This document shows, piece after piece, positions 12,725 to 24,300 of a DNA stretch of 64,000 bases (position 1 is the first letter of the stretch; each line of letters opens with the position of its first letter). The translations under genes and the position numbers were made by a program. The DNA comes from Pogona vitticeps (taxonomy: Eukaryota > Chordata > Lepidosauria > Squamata > Agamidae), in assembly GCF_051106095.1 (NCBI RefSeq), contig NC_135786.1, forward strand, positions 25,943,001 to 26,007,000, read 5' to 3'. The notes beneath the pieces are model-generated. The model was not told the DNA's origin, searched no databases, and saw only the letters and a program-made list of their open reading frames with translations.

Positions 12725-13829
12725 CTAGACTTTTAAATCTTTGAGGGTGGTTTAAATAAAATTCCACTGAAAAACAATTCAGCTGAAGCAAATATAAACA
12801 CATAACACAGCAATAAAATTTAGGCAACATAAAAAGAGTAAAAACCCATCAGAATGCAAAAGGGGCTTTCTCATCACTAGGAAAGTAAAATTATGCCCAT
12901 CCTGGACATAAGGTGAGATTTCTTAGATTTCTTGCAATTGTGGGTAAATCTTTTTAAAAATCAAATTTTTGCATCTTGATTATATCTGTGGTAACAATAG
13001 TAGACTGCCTCTTATTTTTGGCGCCCTTAACCCTGAACCTGGACTAACTATGCTAGTTAGAGGGGTCTGGCAGTTACAGACTTTGAAAAGAAACCCTTTC
13101 CAAAGCTCTGTCAAACTCCCTTATGGTACAGTAGGTAGAGAGAGGAGGAGAGCATTAGGCAGCAGCTCAGAGAGAAGTAGAGATGTGAGGAAATGAAGTG
13201 GGTAAAGATAATAGCTGTAGATTAATGGACAATTTTACACCATATGCAGTTTACCATGTTATATCCCAAAGACTCACAAATGTAAGCCGGTCCTACCCTA
13301 TACTGCATCTTAATTTGTGTAAATAACCATTGAAGTAAGTGTTAAGCAATGCCAAAATTGTGGCTTTTAGCAACAATAATTCTGAAGCAATTCTAACTCG
13401 ACTCTGAACCATCTAAGATTAGATATTCAGGAACAGTAGTTTGCCCCTAAGAGGGAGTAACAAATCCTTACACTTATCTCACCTGTCTTTAGAGTTCCCT
13501 GAAAATACAGTAGTATGCCCATATAGCAGACAACCAAGGGTCATCTACCATGGGGTATTTGACAGACTTAAAAATCTGGAAATTGCATTAAACGGCTTGG
13601 TGGCTGTAGTGCGACCATGAATACTGTCTGAAGTAGGATTTAACTGCAACATTCAGGCTACAATCCAAGCCAGAGCATAGGATGCCAAGATTTTCTAAAC
13701 TCAATCTGCAAATCCCCACCCAGCGTGATCACAGTTTTAGTTCAAAAAGGTCATTTTTTTCAAACTCTGATCTGACCTGGAACATCAAATTACCAGAATA
13801 CTATAAACTTGTACAAGGGTGATCATATA

Positions 13830-14297
13830 ATCATCTTATAACTGCAGAGCTGGAAGGGATCCTATGGATCACCGCAGAGGTGGACATAAAAAGAGTCTGG
13901 TCCCCTGGGGCCAGACTGTCCACTCACTGTGCGCTGCTGCTGCTGCCAGCTCCACGCTCCCTTCCAATCACTCCAGAGCTCGCGATCGACTAGCCACTCC
14001 TGACAGGAGAGAAGACGAGCCTCCCTGCCCAACTGATGAGTGCTAGTTGACAGTGAGCTCTGGAGCAATTGGGAGTGTGGAGAGGACAGGTGAGCAGACA
14101 GGCGAGTGGACGGTCCAGCCCCAGGGGGCCGGACCCTCGTTATGTCTACCTCTGCAGAGGTATTCATATATGAATATGAATACCCCCATTCTAATCTTAA
14201 AGTCTAGCCCCTGATAAGGAGGCACAGTGGGGAATTAAACTCCCAACTTCTAGCTCTGCAACCAGATACCTAAACTACTGAGATATCCAGCAGTTAA
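13830..14297 (-). mobile_element. tRNA-derived SINE split by an inserted fold-back element
   Basis: On the minus strand a tRNA-like head (A box atctcagtag, B box gagtttaattcc, then cactgtgcctcc and ggggctagactt) lies at 14297-14196. The 3' part (gatccataggatcccttcc, agctctgcagtt) lies at 13874-13830. The two halves match the intact relative at 11525-11650, showing that the DNA between was inserted later. Confidence 0.7.
13875..14154. mobile_element. Large fold-back MITE inside the SINE
   Basis: Ends cagaggtggacataa and its inverse ttatgtctacctctg continue into long imperfect inverted arms. These include tcccctgggg / ccccaggggg, gtccactc / gagtggac, and deeper actccagagctcgcgat / agtgagctctggagc, so almost the whole 280 bases fold on themselves. 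No clear target duplication was seen. The next 35 bases (14155-14195) are also not part of the SINE and contain a gtattcatatatgaatac palindrome-like block, perhaps a second insertion. Confidence 0.7.
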
Positions 14298-14299
14298 AA

Positions 14300-15930
14300 C
14301 ACAACATACAACTGAGACCAAAACAACTGGAGCATGAGACACAATTAGTTTTGCTCTCATGTTCTCATTTCCTAAACTTTTTTCTTCAAGTAACAACAGG
14401 TTACATATGTGTTTCATAAAGAGTACTTCCACACAAATATGCATGCGATTTTAGTGCTAACCACTATGTTACGTATTAAAATATCTCAGTGGTCTGTAAT
14501 CTATTCCACACCTTTCTATATACTTTCAGACAGAGAAAGCTGGTGCAAATATATTTTATTTGCTGCTGAGCATAAGATATTTTACAACCTGGTCTTGTCT
14601 ATTCCTTCTTCTCAAAAACCTTATAAAGTTGTCAAGCTTGTAAGATCATATGTAGTGCATGGTTTCAGTGGCTACCCCTGTTCAAATCCCCCTCAGCCGT
14701 AACTCTGTGTGCACTTTCTCAGGTCTATTTACCTATTTCTCATGTCTATTTAATTTATGAAAATTAAAATGGCAGGAGAAAAAAATATTAGAGCCCCTCT
14801 CCCAGTTTCCTTGAAGTAAGAATGGGGCATAAAACATAGTGAGTCCATTGTACAATAAATACCATACTTCCGGAGTTAATATTTGGTTTTCTGTAACCCA
14901 ACCAATGCTGATCCCAGATAATTCAGCATTTTGGCTAGAATCCAATCCAGAGCATAGACAGGCTAAGATTTTCTGGACTAAAACTCTGCATATGCCCAAG
15001 CCAATTTGACTACACTTTCAGTTCAAAAAAGGTAAGGTTTTGAAACTCTGCTCTAAACAGGAATATTAAATTACAAGATAACTAAGCTTGTACTAGGTTA
15101 TCAGTCATAACCAGGTCATGAACCTGTGTTGAAGTACAGAGCTAGAGAACAGCTTTTTTGATTCCTGAGCCCAGTGGTTAAGCACTAAATTTTGATCTTC
15201 CGATTCAAGACTATTGTTGGCAACAATATGATGGGTTGGAATCAGTGAGGGCTTGGAGCTCTTTTCTGCTGAGTATGATTTTGCTGAATATTTTCTCCCC
15301 AGTGCAGCTGAGCTATGCAACTTTACATGCCAGCTGGTTTTAAAAAATGGCCAACTTACCTCAAGGTCTCAAGAGGAAGTGAAAGGGGTGGGCGGGTAAC
15401 CAGGCAGGGAGAACAGCCTTGCAAAACAGTAGCACAAGTAGTCATTTATCCATACTTAGCTTACGCCATAGAGTTTAGGAAGCAGCAGACACTGAAAGAG
15501 CTTTGCTTTATGGACTATAGCAAAGTAATGAAAGTTTGCTTTGACTCGCTGAAATGCATCCACAGCAGGCCAAGATATTCTAGGGCTTTCTTCATAAAGC
15601 ACCAGACCATTGTGTTGCTGTTTCATTGCCTCTCCAAGGGCTTTGGAGCATTACGACTATTTCTTTTGCTCTAAAGCAGAGCCAAGCCTGAATGGGAATT
15701 CTCTCTAAGCAAAGGGGGAAGAAAACCTCTTTAGCACAAGGTCTTGGCACTCCCAGACCTCCTAAGATACAAAGCAGACCAAATGTTGTTTGTGTTCTTT
15801 CCACCCCAAGTCTGAATTCCCTCTCAAAAAGAGGCCATAAAAGAATATCTATTGCATTGACATTGCTCACATTTTCACAGTAATTGTGTAGTTTCACCAA
15901 AAGCACCAAGCTAACACTACCTGTGGACAT
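14300..15930. other. Intergenic DNA without recognised genes
   Basis: Open frames of up to 119 codons occur here (15315-15674 plus strand; 15930-15592 minus strand), but none resembles a known family and no splice context supports them. No repeat was named. Confidence 0.45.
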
Positions 15931-15935
15931 GATTA

Positions 15936-15967
15936 TATAATTAAATAAATTAATTTATTTAATTATA
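15936..15967. repeat. Perfect 32-base AT palindrome
   Basis: The block is its own reverse complement over 32 bases, centred on taaattaattta, and is followed by a related ATAAT/AAATA-rich stretch to 16003. No function is assigned. Confidence 0.85.
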
Positions 15968-16489
15968 AAAATATAAATATATAATTAAATAAATAAATAA
16001 TTTTTTCCATAGCTACTAGAGCTTGTAGTATCATACAATCAGTATGCATTAGCAGTCTGTTACAGCCTTTGATCGTAGAGGTGTTACCATCCCATTGACT
16101 GTGATTTTGCTGTTCCCTGTGATGGTATTTATTGGAGGCCGGATAAGTCTGAAGTCCCACAATTGGTGTTACTGCAACAGGCTGACATGGCTGCTCCTCA
16201 AGAAGATCTTTCTGGGAACTTTACAAGCAGGACACAAAAACAGTGGTTACATCTGGAGAACCTTTGGTGCTTCAGGAGTTTTAGGTGTTTAAAACTTTCA
16301 TAATCTCTTACCATTGGTACTGCTTGCTGACACCTCTGGGAATTAAAGTCTGGAGAAGGTATCGCCTGTTCTTCTGTTTGTATTGTTTCCATTACCATGT
16401 GCCCTTTTCCTAATTTCTCCTCTTTGCAATAGCCAACAGCCTTTAAAACTCAATCCCCCAAAAAAGTTGCATCAACTTTGTCTTCCCGG

Positions 16490-16578
16490 TTGTATTGATT
16501 GATTGATTGGATTGGATTGGATTTCTATCCCACCCATCTAGACCAAAGGTCTACTCTGGGTGGTTTACAAATTTTAAA
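16490..16578 (-). mobile_element. L2-like LINE 3' tail
   Basis: ttgattga/ttggattgga tail units, then tttctatcccacccatctag and ctactctgggtggtttacaa, are the inverse of the L2-like 3' terminus seen elsewhere in the window. A Tigger-like element begins about 100 bases further on. Confidence 0.6.
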
Positions 16579-16677
16579 AACCTATAGTTCTGTTGCCAGG
16601 ATGTGTAGACAACAAACACTAAACTAGATGGACTTTTGATGTGTTTACTATAAGCCAGTCTCTGGTGTTTCTTCGTA

Positions 16678-17095
16678 CAGTGGTGCCTCGCATAGCGATG
16701 TTAATCGGTGCGGCAAAAATCGCCGCTAACCGAAAACATTGCTATGTGATTTTTAAAAACCCCATTGAAACGCATTGAAACCCCTTCAATGCGTTCCAAT
16801 GGGGGGAAAACTTACCTTTAAGCGAAAATCCTCCATACGGCAGCCATTTTCGCTGCCCGGTAAGCGAGGAATCCGTCCCAAAAAAGAGCGGGCGGCCATT
16901 TTTTCCAGCAGCCATTTTGGAACCGCCAATCAACTGTTGGAAAAAATCACTATGTGAAAATCGGTAAGCGAAACAGCTTACCGATCATCGCAAAGCGATT
17001 TGTTACTATTCAAAACATCATTATGCAATCGCAAAAACCTAATCGCTATGCAGATTTGTCGTTAAACGGGGCACTCGTTAAGCGAGGCACCACTG
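16678..17095. mobile_element. Tigger-like (pogo) non-autonomous element, copy 1
   Basis: Termini cagtggtgcctcgcatagcg and its inverse cgaggcaccactg are flanked on both sides by TA, the target of Tc1/mariner and pogo transposases. The interior repeats short cores such as atcgctatg, taagcgaa and gcgattt. It is 418 bases, with no coding capacity. Confidence 0.8.
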
Positions 17096-17164
17096 TATTT
17101 GCAATCAAGACTGTTCAATGCATGCATATAACACTGCTATACTTATAAGTACTGAAGAAAAGCT

Positions 17165-17880
17165 CTGTGGAAGTGATGGGATAACCTACAGGGTCTTGCC
17201 TGGCTCTGTTCCTTCTTGGAGGACTGTCCCCAGAGAGTGCAGATTGGAAAGTTTCTCAGCTCCATGGAGACTCAATTGTGGGGTTGCACAGAGTTTGATC
17301 ATCTCTTCAATGCTGTTTAACATCTATATGAAGCCGCTGGGAGGGGTCATCAGGGGATGTGGGGCTTTGTGTCATCAGTACGCTGCTGTTGATACTTAGC
17401 TCTACATCTCCTTTTTTCCAACAACAGTGGATCCTGTTTTGTCCCTTGAGCGCTGCCTGGGGGCTGTTCAAGCAATGGATGCAGGTGAATGGACTGAGGC
17501 TGATTCCAGGCAAGACAGAGGTCCTTCAAGTGGGTGTCACAGACATCAGTGGCCTGGGAAACTCCTTTTCCTTGGGGGGGGGTGACTCTTACCACCAAGA
17601 GTGAGGTTCGCAGTTTGGGTATACATCGGGACCAGGCACTCACCGTGGAGACACTGAGGAAGGTCTGGAAGAAAAGAACGAGGAACAGGGCCTTCTCAGC
17701 AGCGGCTCCTCATCTTTGGAACAACTTGCCAGTGGAGATCCGCCTGGCTCCCTCTCTGGGTGCTTTCAGGAATAAACTTAAAACCTGGCTATTTGGATAG
17801 GCTTTCCCTCCTGCCATATCTTAATTTCTTATACAGTACTTTCCCCACCATGGATTTATAATATGTATTTTTGGTTCTAT
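17165..17880 (+). mobile_element. L2-like LINE, C-terminal reverse-transcriptase fragment
   Basis: It encodes SMLFNIYMKPLGGVIRGCG and CHQYA, the block before the catalytic aspartates. After frame changes come a Lys-Thr-Glu-Val-Leu block and the family C-terminus (AFSAAAPHLWNNLPVEIRLA, PSLGAFRNKLKTWLF). The YADD aspartates are not preserved (YAAVDT is read instead). At least two frameshifts are present. It is a dead, 5'-truncated copy. Confidence 0.8.
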
Positions 17881-18839
17881 TGATTTCAAAAAATTGTTTT
17901 CCCCATCCAATCATGCACTGCCAGATACTGAAACTGGCATTATTTATATGAAAAGCATGTATTCTATATAGAAGACTTTGGAGAAGTTACGTTTTTTTAT
18001 CTAATTCCCAGAATTACATAGCGAGGATAGCCACTGATAAATGTACTTCAGAAAGTTACTTTTCCAAACTTTTCTGGGTACAACACAGAATTATGAGGCT
18101 ACTCACCAAGAATAGAAGAGGCCCGCCCCTGATGAATAATCAAGAATTATATGAGTTGTAGTTCAAAACATCTGGAAGGCACCAGGTTGCCTAGCTCTGA
18201 GCTAATGGTCTTACCATAATACATTTGAAGGGACCAGGCATACCTTAACAGTGGCAAACTGGATAATTGTTTAGCTGGAGAGGCAGCTACTTTACATCCA
18301 AACCACGTGATACAGTTAACAGGTCATTAGAAGGAGACCTGCCTGTAGACTTGCCTGAGTGTAAACTTGCCTCCTTTTGTGTTTTCTAAACTAATTTACA
18401 GTACTTCTGTTTTGGTTGTCAAGAGATCAACGCAATTAGAAATTCCAGGATTTTCTCTGTGTGAAGAGCAAAGACCTAGGTTGCCTACTACTTACTGTAC
18501 TAGTTTTTGCTAGAGTTCAATTACGCAACAGCAGCTTTTTAGAAAGTACCAGTTTATTTTATCAAATCAATGACAGTGAAAACAAATGCAAATATACAAG
18601 AAATATAATCCAAGTAATCAGAGACAGACATGAGATTCATGTTTTCCAAGCAATAGTTACAAGAAAGTGTTAAGTGTATACTCCTCTCACCCCGTGCCAA
18701 ACTAAACATTTCCAGAAGTTTTTTTAAGACTTCTGCTGATGCCAGAGTGGAATCTCTTGCACAGATTTAACTTCACGCATATGTTCATCCCAGCAATCCC
18801 AGAGGATGTGATAAAAATCACAGAACAAATTCATTGCCA
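17881..18839. other. DNA just downstream of SDC4 without recognised features
   Basis: Around 18110-18190 there is a decayed hAT-type piece (gagttgtagttcaaaacatct, ggcaccaggttgcctagctc). No exon of a neighbouring gene was recognised. Confidence 0.45.
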
Positions 18840-21227
18840 AGAATAAAAACAGAAGAGCATCCTTTATTTTGTTCTGGTCAAGCACTGGAAGAAAGCCTTG
18901 CATAGAACACCTTTATTAACATGCAGACTGTGAATTTGGGAATAAGACTATATTAGCTTTTAAAGACTGTAGCTCAAAGGATGCAAATGGATTAAGTTCA
19001 GAACCACCTGTATGATTCAAAATGGTCTTGTGCAGTGCAATCCTTGTTCCCCGTTTGGTAAATTCCAAAATGTTGTATTATGTTACATGGCCAAATCCTT
19101 CGGGGTGGTGGTGGTAAAAGAATTGATTTTGATGAGACATTAGCTCTTATTTAATCTGATAACATCTGGATGAAGTAAGGTCTTCAAGAGGAATATCTGA
19201 AGTGACTGCAGACTTCAAATGAATCCCTTACCTCAAAATGCATAGCTGATTCTTCTATACTGCACTGTATAATAGTTTACATAACATGGCATTAAAGTCT
19301 TCCAACAGCACTGAGCTACATCCCTGCTCCTTCAAGATTTGATGAAACAAGACTTCTTCCTATCTTCTGATACAGCATTCTCTCTCACACACACACACCC
19401 GTCAGCTAAGATATGCCATTTTAAAGTCTCTGTACCATTCTAGCACAATCTTGGATGGAACATGATCCATTTCCATCCTATGTTAACGCTGTTATATTAA
19501 ACAGAACCGGAAGTCTGGTAGGAGCATGATTCCCACAGATCTTCTTCTCTGAAAGAGCCAAAGCAACATGCTATTCAGAATTTTGAAAGCCAGTACCCTC
19601 AGCTCAGGCTCGAACAGCAGAACACAAACTTGCTACAATACCAGGGGTCCCTCGGCATTTGCCTATAGTAAAGGGAAGGACATTTTGGAAGGATCAGTCA
19701 CTATTTGTACCCAAGTGCTTCTGACGTACGTTCTCTCCATTAGCCTTTGAGGGAGAAGAGATAAGAAGCAATTAAAAAGTACGCATCCAAGCTGTACTGA
19801 AGCTCCCATTAGTAGAACTTATGTTGTCGACTACGCAGCTGCCATTAATTAGTAATAAATGTGAAGTGATGAGCCCACTCAGAATAGGAAGACATGGAAC
19901 ACCAATCAGATTGATTAACCCGTTACCACACATGAAGACTGCACAAACTTACTCCAGTAGGTTTATAAAAATCGTGCACTTTTACTGAAAAAATATAGCT
20001 CTAGAGCACTGATAATATATTACAAGGCTACAAAAAAATGCCCCCACCCCTATTGTATTTTAGTTATGTTCAGAGAAATCTGATTTTTTATATAAACAAA
20101 TCTAGCAGAGGTTATTGCCTTCAGGATATAATACACAGAATAAAGCTTAAATAGTTTTCACAATCATTAGGTTTCATTATATTAGTGTTTTACATATAAA
20201 AAAAGAGTTACCAAAAAGAGAGCAGCCATCTTAGAAACTATAAATAGTTCTGTCTTTTAAAAAAAATCAAACACATCTTTTGCTTTAATTCTGGAAAATA
20301 TATATAAATATTCTCTTCTCAATTCCCCTAGAGTAACCTAAGATATGAGCTTAGAAAACTGTAACATACTATACTTGCTGCTTCAGTTCAGGCAATGGAT
20401 GGTATGAAATGCCAGCTGTCTAGAGGGATGTCCGGCAAGAGGAAATAAGGGATTAAAAAGAAGTCTTATGCAAAACTACAAAAGAATTTTTAAATTTAGG
20501 TATCTCTTCTACAAGCTTTATAGGCAGGTATTTTTATTGTTACTTTTTAAAAAGATTTCATAATAAAAAGGTATTTCTTTAATGAAAGGTCCATGTGAAA
20601 ATGGGGAGCATTATGCCTCACTCCCAACATTTTGTTTTTGCTGGCTCCTGAGTGCCCCACCCTCACCCTCAGAGGAATTGCTTCTTCACAAATAGCCATT
20701 CCTCACAATAAGCCCCCAATTGTTTATAGAGTCACTGAGCTCTACACAAAGCAACTTTGCACACTACCAAGACTAATTTGCAATGTAGTGTAGGAGATTT
20801 CATAAATAAGTTCTTTATTTATTTTTTTATAAAAAATGTGCCTAACATGGCTGGCCTGCTGCAAGGCAGTCTTACAGAGTTACACCTTCTACAAACAAGG
20901 CAAGTTGGAGCACTGCAACCCAATGCAAACATACAACCCCCGTTCACCCAACCAAATACAACATTTGGCAAATTTGCTTTGCATTTGAGAACACATGCAT
21001 ACCCCATATGGGGTCCCCCCGCTCATTCTCTGCCTTTTTAAACTTTGTATCCTCATTTGTTAGTGGGAAGGGTCACAAAGAAAGATTTTTTAAAAATCGC
21101 TTTGACATTAGATCCAAGAGCGAGCATTTGTTTCAGAGCTTCTCGTCTGTGGCCCAAATGCTTTTTCCTTTTCTTTTTTACAAAGTACGTTTCTGATTCT
21201 CAAGTGGATTTGTGGCATTGGCAAGCC
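18840..21227 (-). other. SDC4: Probable SDC4 3' untranslated region
   Basis: This stretch follows the stop codon on the minus strand and has no large recognised repeat. It is AT-rich with several T or A runs. I end it at a minus-strand AATAAA (18863-18868), giving about 2.4 kb, somewhat longer than the roughly 2 kb of human SDC4. Earlier minus-strand AATAAA copies near 20814 and 20533 could give shorter forms. The extent is inference. Confidence 0.45.
18863..18868 (-). promoter_or_regulatory. Candidate SDC4 polyadenylation signal
   Basis: AATAAA on the minus strand is followed within about 30 bases by a U/GU-rich stretch (tgctcttctgtttttattc read on that strand). That is the usual arrangement for cleavage and polyadenylation. 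Other AATAAA copies exist nearer the stop codon. Confidence 0.45.
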
Positions 21228-21379
21228 TTAGGCATAGAACTCATTTGTAGGTGCTTTCTTGTAGATTGGTTTCTTGCCAAGGTCATAACTACCCTCGTCC
21301 TTTTTCTTCATGCGATAGACTAGGAGGAGGATAAGGAAGACAGCAAACAACAGCCCGACTGCTCCACCTGCAATAAGAG
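21228..21379 (-). CDS. SDC4: SDC4 exon 5 (transmembrane and cytoplasmic domain)
   Basis: The 152-base exon completes A151 and encodes the rest of the protein to TAA at 21230-21228. The membrane helix contains GGAVG, the GxxxG dimer motif of syndecans. After YR comes [12 protein letters not shown], whose Ser181 matches the regulatory serine of syndecan-4 (Ser179 in human), then KKPIYKK (PIP2/PKC-alpha binding) and the PDZ ligand EFYA. The tail appears identical to the mammalian syndecan-4 tail, the best single proof of identity. Confidence 0.98.
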
Positions 21380-24300
21380 CTGGGGGTGGGGAGAAATAAC
21401 ATGAAGTAAATACCCTGGAAACTGAAGAGCTTTTCGCCTACTTCTAACACATGTCATTATAACGAACTTCCACCTTGACTTCCCCTTGCTAACTTGGCAA
21501 TAAGTGCTGAGAGCAATTTTCTATCCTGCTTTCGTTCTGATTAATGCTCTGTATTAAACATTCTTTAATATAAAATCTGTTTCTTTGGGGGTGTTTCCCT
21601 GAGAAAAACTTAATCCTTTAGATCAGTGTTCCCAACTTTGGGTCCCTGAATGTTCTTGGACTACAACTCCCATAAATCCTGGCCGGAACAGTTAGTGGTG
21701 AAGGCTTTTGGGAGTTTTAGTCCCTCTGGGGACCCAAGGATGGACATCTCTGCTTTAGGTGAAGGGTAGGGGACATGTGGACCTCCAGATGTCATACTGC
21801 AACTCCCATAAGACTTGGAAATATAGCCAATTGCAAAGGCAGTTGCAGTTCAATAAATGAAAGGTCACACTTCCCTATCCTTGGTATAGAACAAACTCAG
21901 TGACAGACTGCTGTCCTCTGAAGATGCCGGCCACAGAGACTGATGAAATGTTAGGAAGAACAACCTTCAGAACACGGCCAAAGAGTCTGAAAAACCCACA
22001 ACAACCATCAGTGACATATACTTATGAAAAGTTCCCGTACATATTCTCAAATAATTATTTTGGGCATCCTCACTGAGGAGGCCAACATTTCTGGAAGTCA
22101 TTTTTTTTAAATACAGTGGACCCAAAAGCATTTGTCCATACACATAACTAATGCATAAAACATTTTTAAAAATCTGGAGAGGGAACAGTTTACTGCTTTC
22201 TGTAAAAGAAGACGAAATTCATAGTACTGGTAGGGATGCCATTAGGAACCACTCCAGCACGCCAAGAACATGGAGCAGAAGATGTAATGATTGCATCCAA
22301 ATTGTTGCAAACCACTTTTACATCCACAAAGTTCTGTGCACTAGTTGGGGTATCTTTATAGTGGCTTATGTATAGATGCTATAACATGCAATGGATCTAC
22401 ATGCGCACTGACATGACCACCAAAATCCAGAATATGGAGCACTTATTCAAAATCTATTTACTGTATATATGTCACTATGTAGATGTTTCAAGCTAACATG
22501 TGGAAAAGGGCTGGTACAATCCCCATCTTCACATATATATCTCACACCTGATTGAACAATTGTGTACAGTTTCGATCTCTAAACACTGCTTCTTGCATCC
22601 ACTCTTATGAAATTGGGAGGGGGCAGGTGGACAAAACAATAGGGAGAGAATCAAGAGACTTTAGTTTTAGTGAAGCGTACATATGAACAACTGAACACCT
22701 TTCTTCCTTTGCTTTCCTCTTATTTATATAATACTGATCCATGTCACATCAGTTCTTTGTATACCAGATTTTTAAAAGCTTCTCTTGAAAAAGCTTGACC
22801 TGTTCTCATTTCAGGCAGTGGCATGTTTATTCAATCCAAAGTATAATTACCTGCAAGAACTTCTGTCCTCTCTAGGATGCTGCCATTGGCTGTGCTGGCC
22901 ATTGAGATCTTGTTGGGAAGGTCTTCAGGAGAAGCGTCTTTTTTGGGAACGATAATCTCATTTTCTACTACATATGGTTCATTTTTATCTTTAGTCTCTT
23001 TTCTGGAATCAGGGATATAGTTGTTCATGGAGTCCTGAATAAAAGGAAAATGCAAGTTGAATCTTTTGCATGCACCCGAGAGCAATGCATCAAAATAATT
23101 AAAAAGTAGAGCCACTATAACCATTTTAGGAGCCAGTCTCTCTCATCTATGCCAAATACAGTGGTGCCTCACTTAGCGATGTTAATCCGTTCCGGAAAAA
23201 ACACCGCTAAGTGATTTAATTGCTAAGCGATATTAAAAAGCCCATAGGAACGTATTAAAACATGTTTAATACATTCCTATTGGCTAAAAACTTACCTTAA
23301 AGCAAAATTCCTCCATAGCAGTTGCCATTTTGGGTGCCTCTAAAGCAAGGCAAAACAGCGGTGGCCATTTTGTTTTTACGGCGGCCATTTTGGAACCGCC
23401 AATCAGCTGTTTAAAAAAAGGTCGCTTTGCCATGATTGCTTCCCCGTGATCATCGCAAAGCAAATTTTAGCCATAGTGGACATCGCTAAGCGATCACTCC
23501 AGCGATGGCCAAAAGTCAATCGCAAAGCGATTTCATCACTCAACGGAGCGATCGCTAAGCGAGGCACCACTGTAATTGTATTAAGGGACCAGTGTATTGC
23601 TGGAACTTGGGCAAATTAGGGTTTTTTTTGGGGGGGTGGACTACCACTTTTTCCACAGTCCTACAGCCACCCTGACAAAGAATTCTGCGAGCTTTAGTAC
23701 GAATCAATAATTTTTCCAAGTTCTTATCAAGGGAAATATATCAATATAACCAAATGTTAAAGAACAGTTCTACTGTACTATGAGTAGGAGGCAACACAGG
23801 AAGTTTACATGTCATGAACATCCAGGTCATATTGCATTATATGGCACGCTGACATGGGATAGCGCTGTCAAAAGTTTTTACTGTTATGTTTGCTAGCAAA
23901 ATGTAAACCACTGCTATTCACTATTTACTTTCTAGAGCTCCCCTTTTAGAGGTGCTGCTCTGCCCATACTAGGAACATGTAGATGCACACAATGTCTACA
24001 CGTATTACCACTTCTCATTTTGAGTTTTCAAAGTTATTAGAGAGATTTGACAAGACATTTTTGGCAAAGAGTTTGCTTCTCATCTTTTCCCAGAAGTGAA
24101 TGTATGTTTGCAGACAGCAAGTCCTCAATTAAATGTCAGCCAGAAGCTAACAAATTCAAGCTTTAAGCATATCACAGACAGCAGCTGTAAATACATACCA
24201 CAGAGTTGTCGGTGGCTGAAATCAAGACATCCTTAGTATCTGAATAATCTGTGGAACACAGAAAGATATTTAATCATCTCACCAATATGAAAAATTATAA

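Larger units (their letters stand above)
21380..22850 (-). other. SDC4: SDC4 intron 4
   Basis: Donor gtaatt, acceptor cccccag, phase 1. It carries a 129-base hAT-like element and a 110-base repeat with a hammerhead-like core. 22020-22850 has no recognised feature. Confidence 0.8.

Noticed and set aside
14206-14297. A possible tRNA gene (A- and B-box-like blocks on the minus strand)
   Set aside because: The blocks belong to a tRNA-derived SINE that has lost tRNA folding and recurs at 11525 with the same tail.
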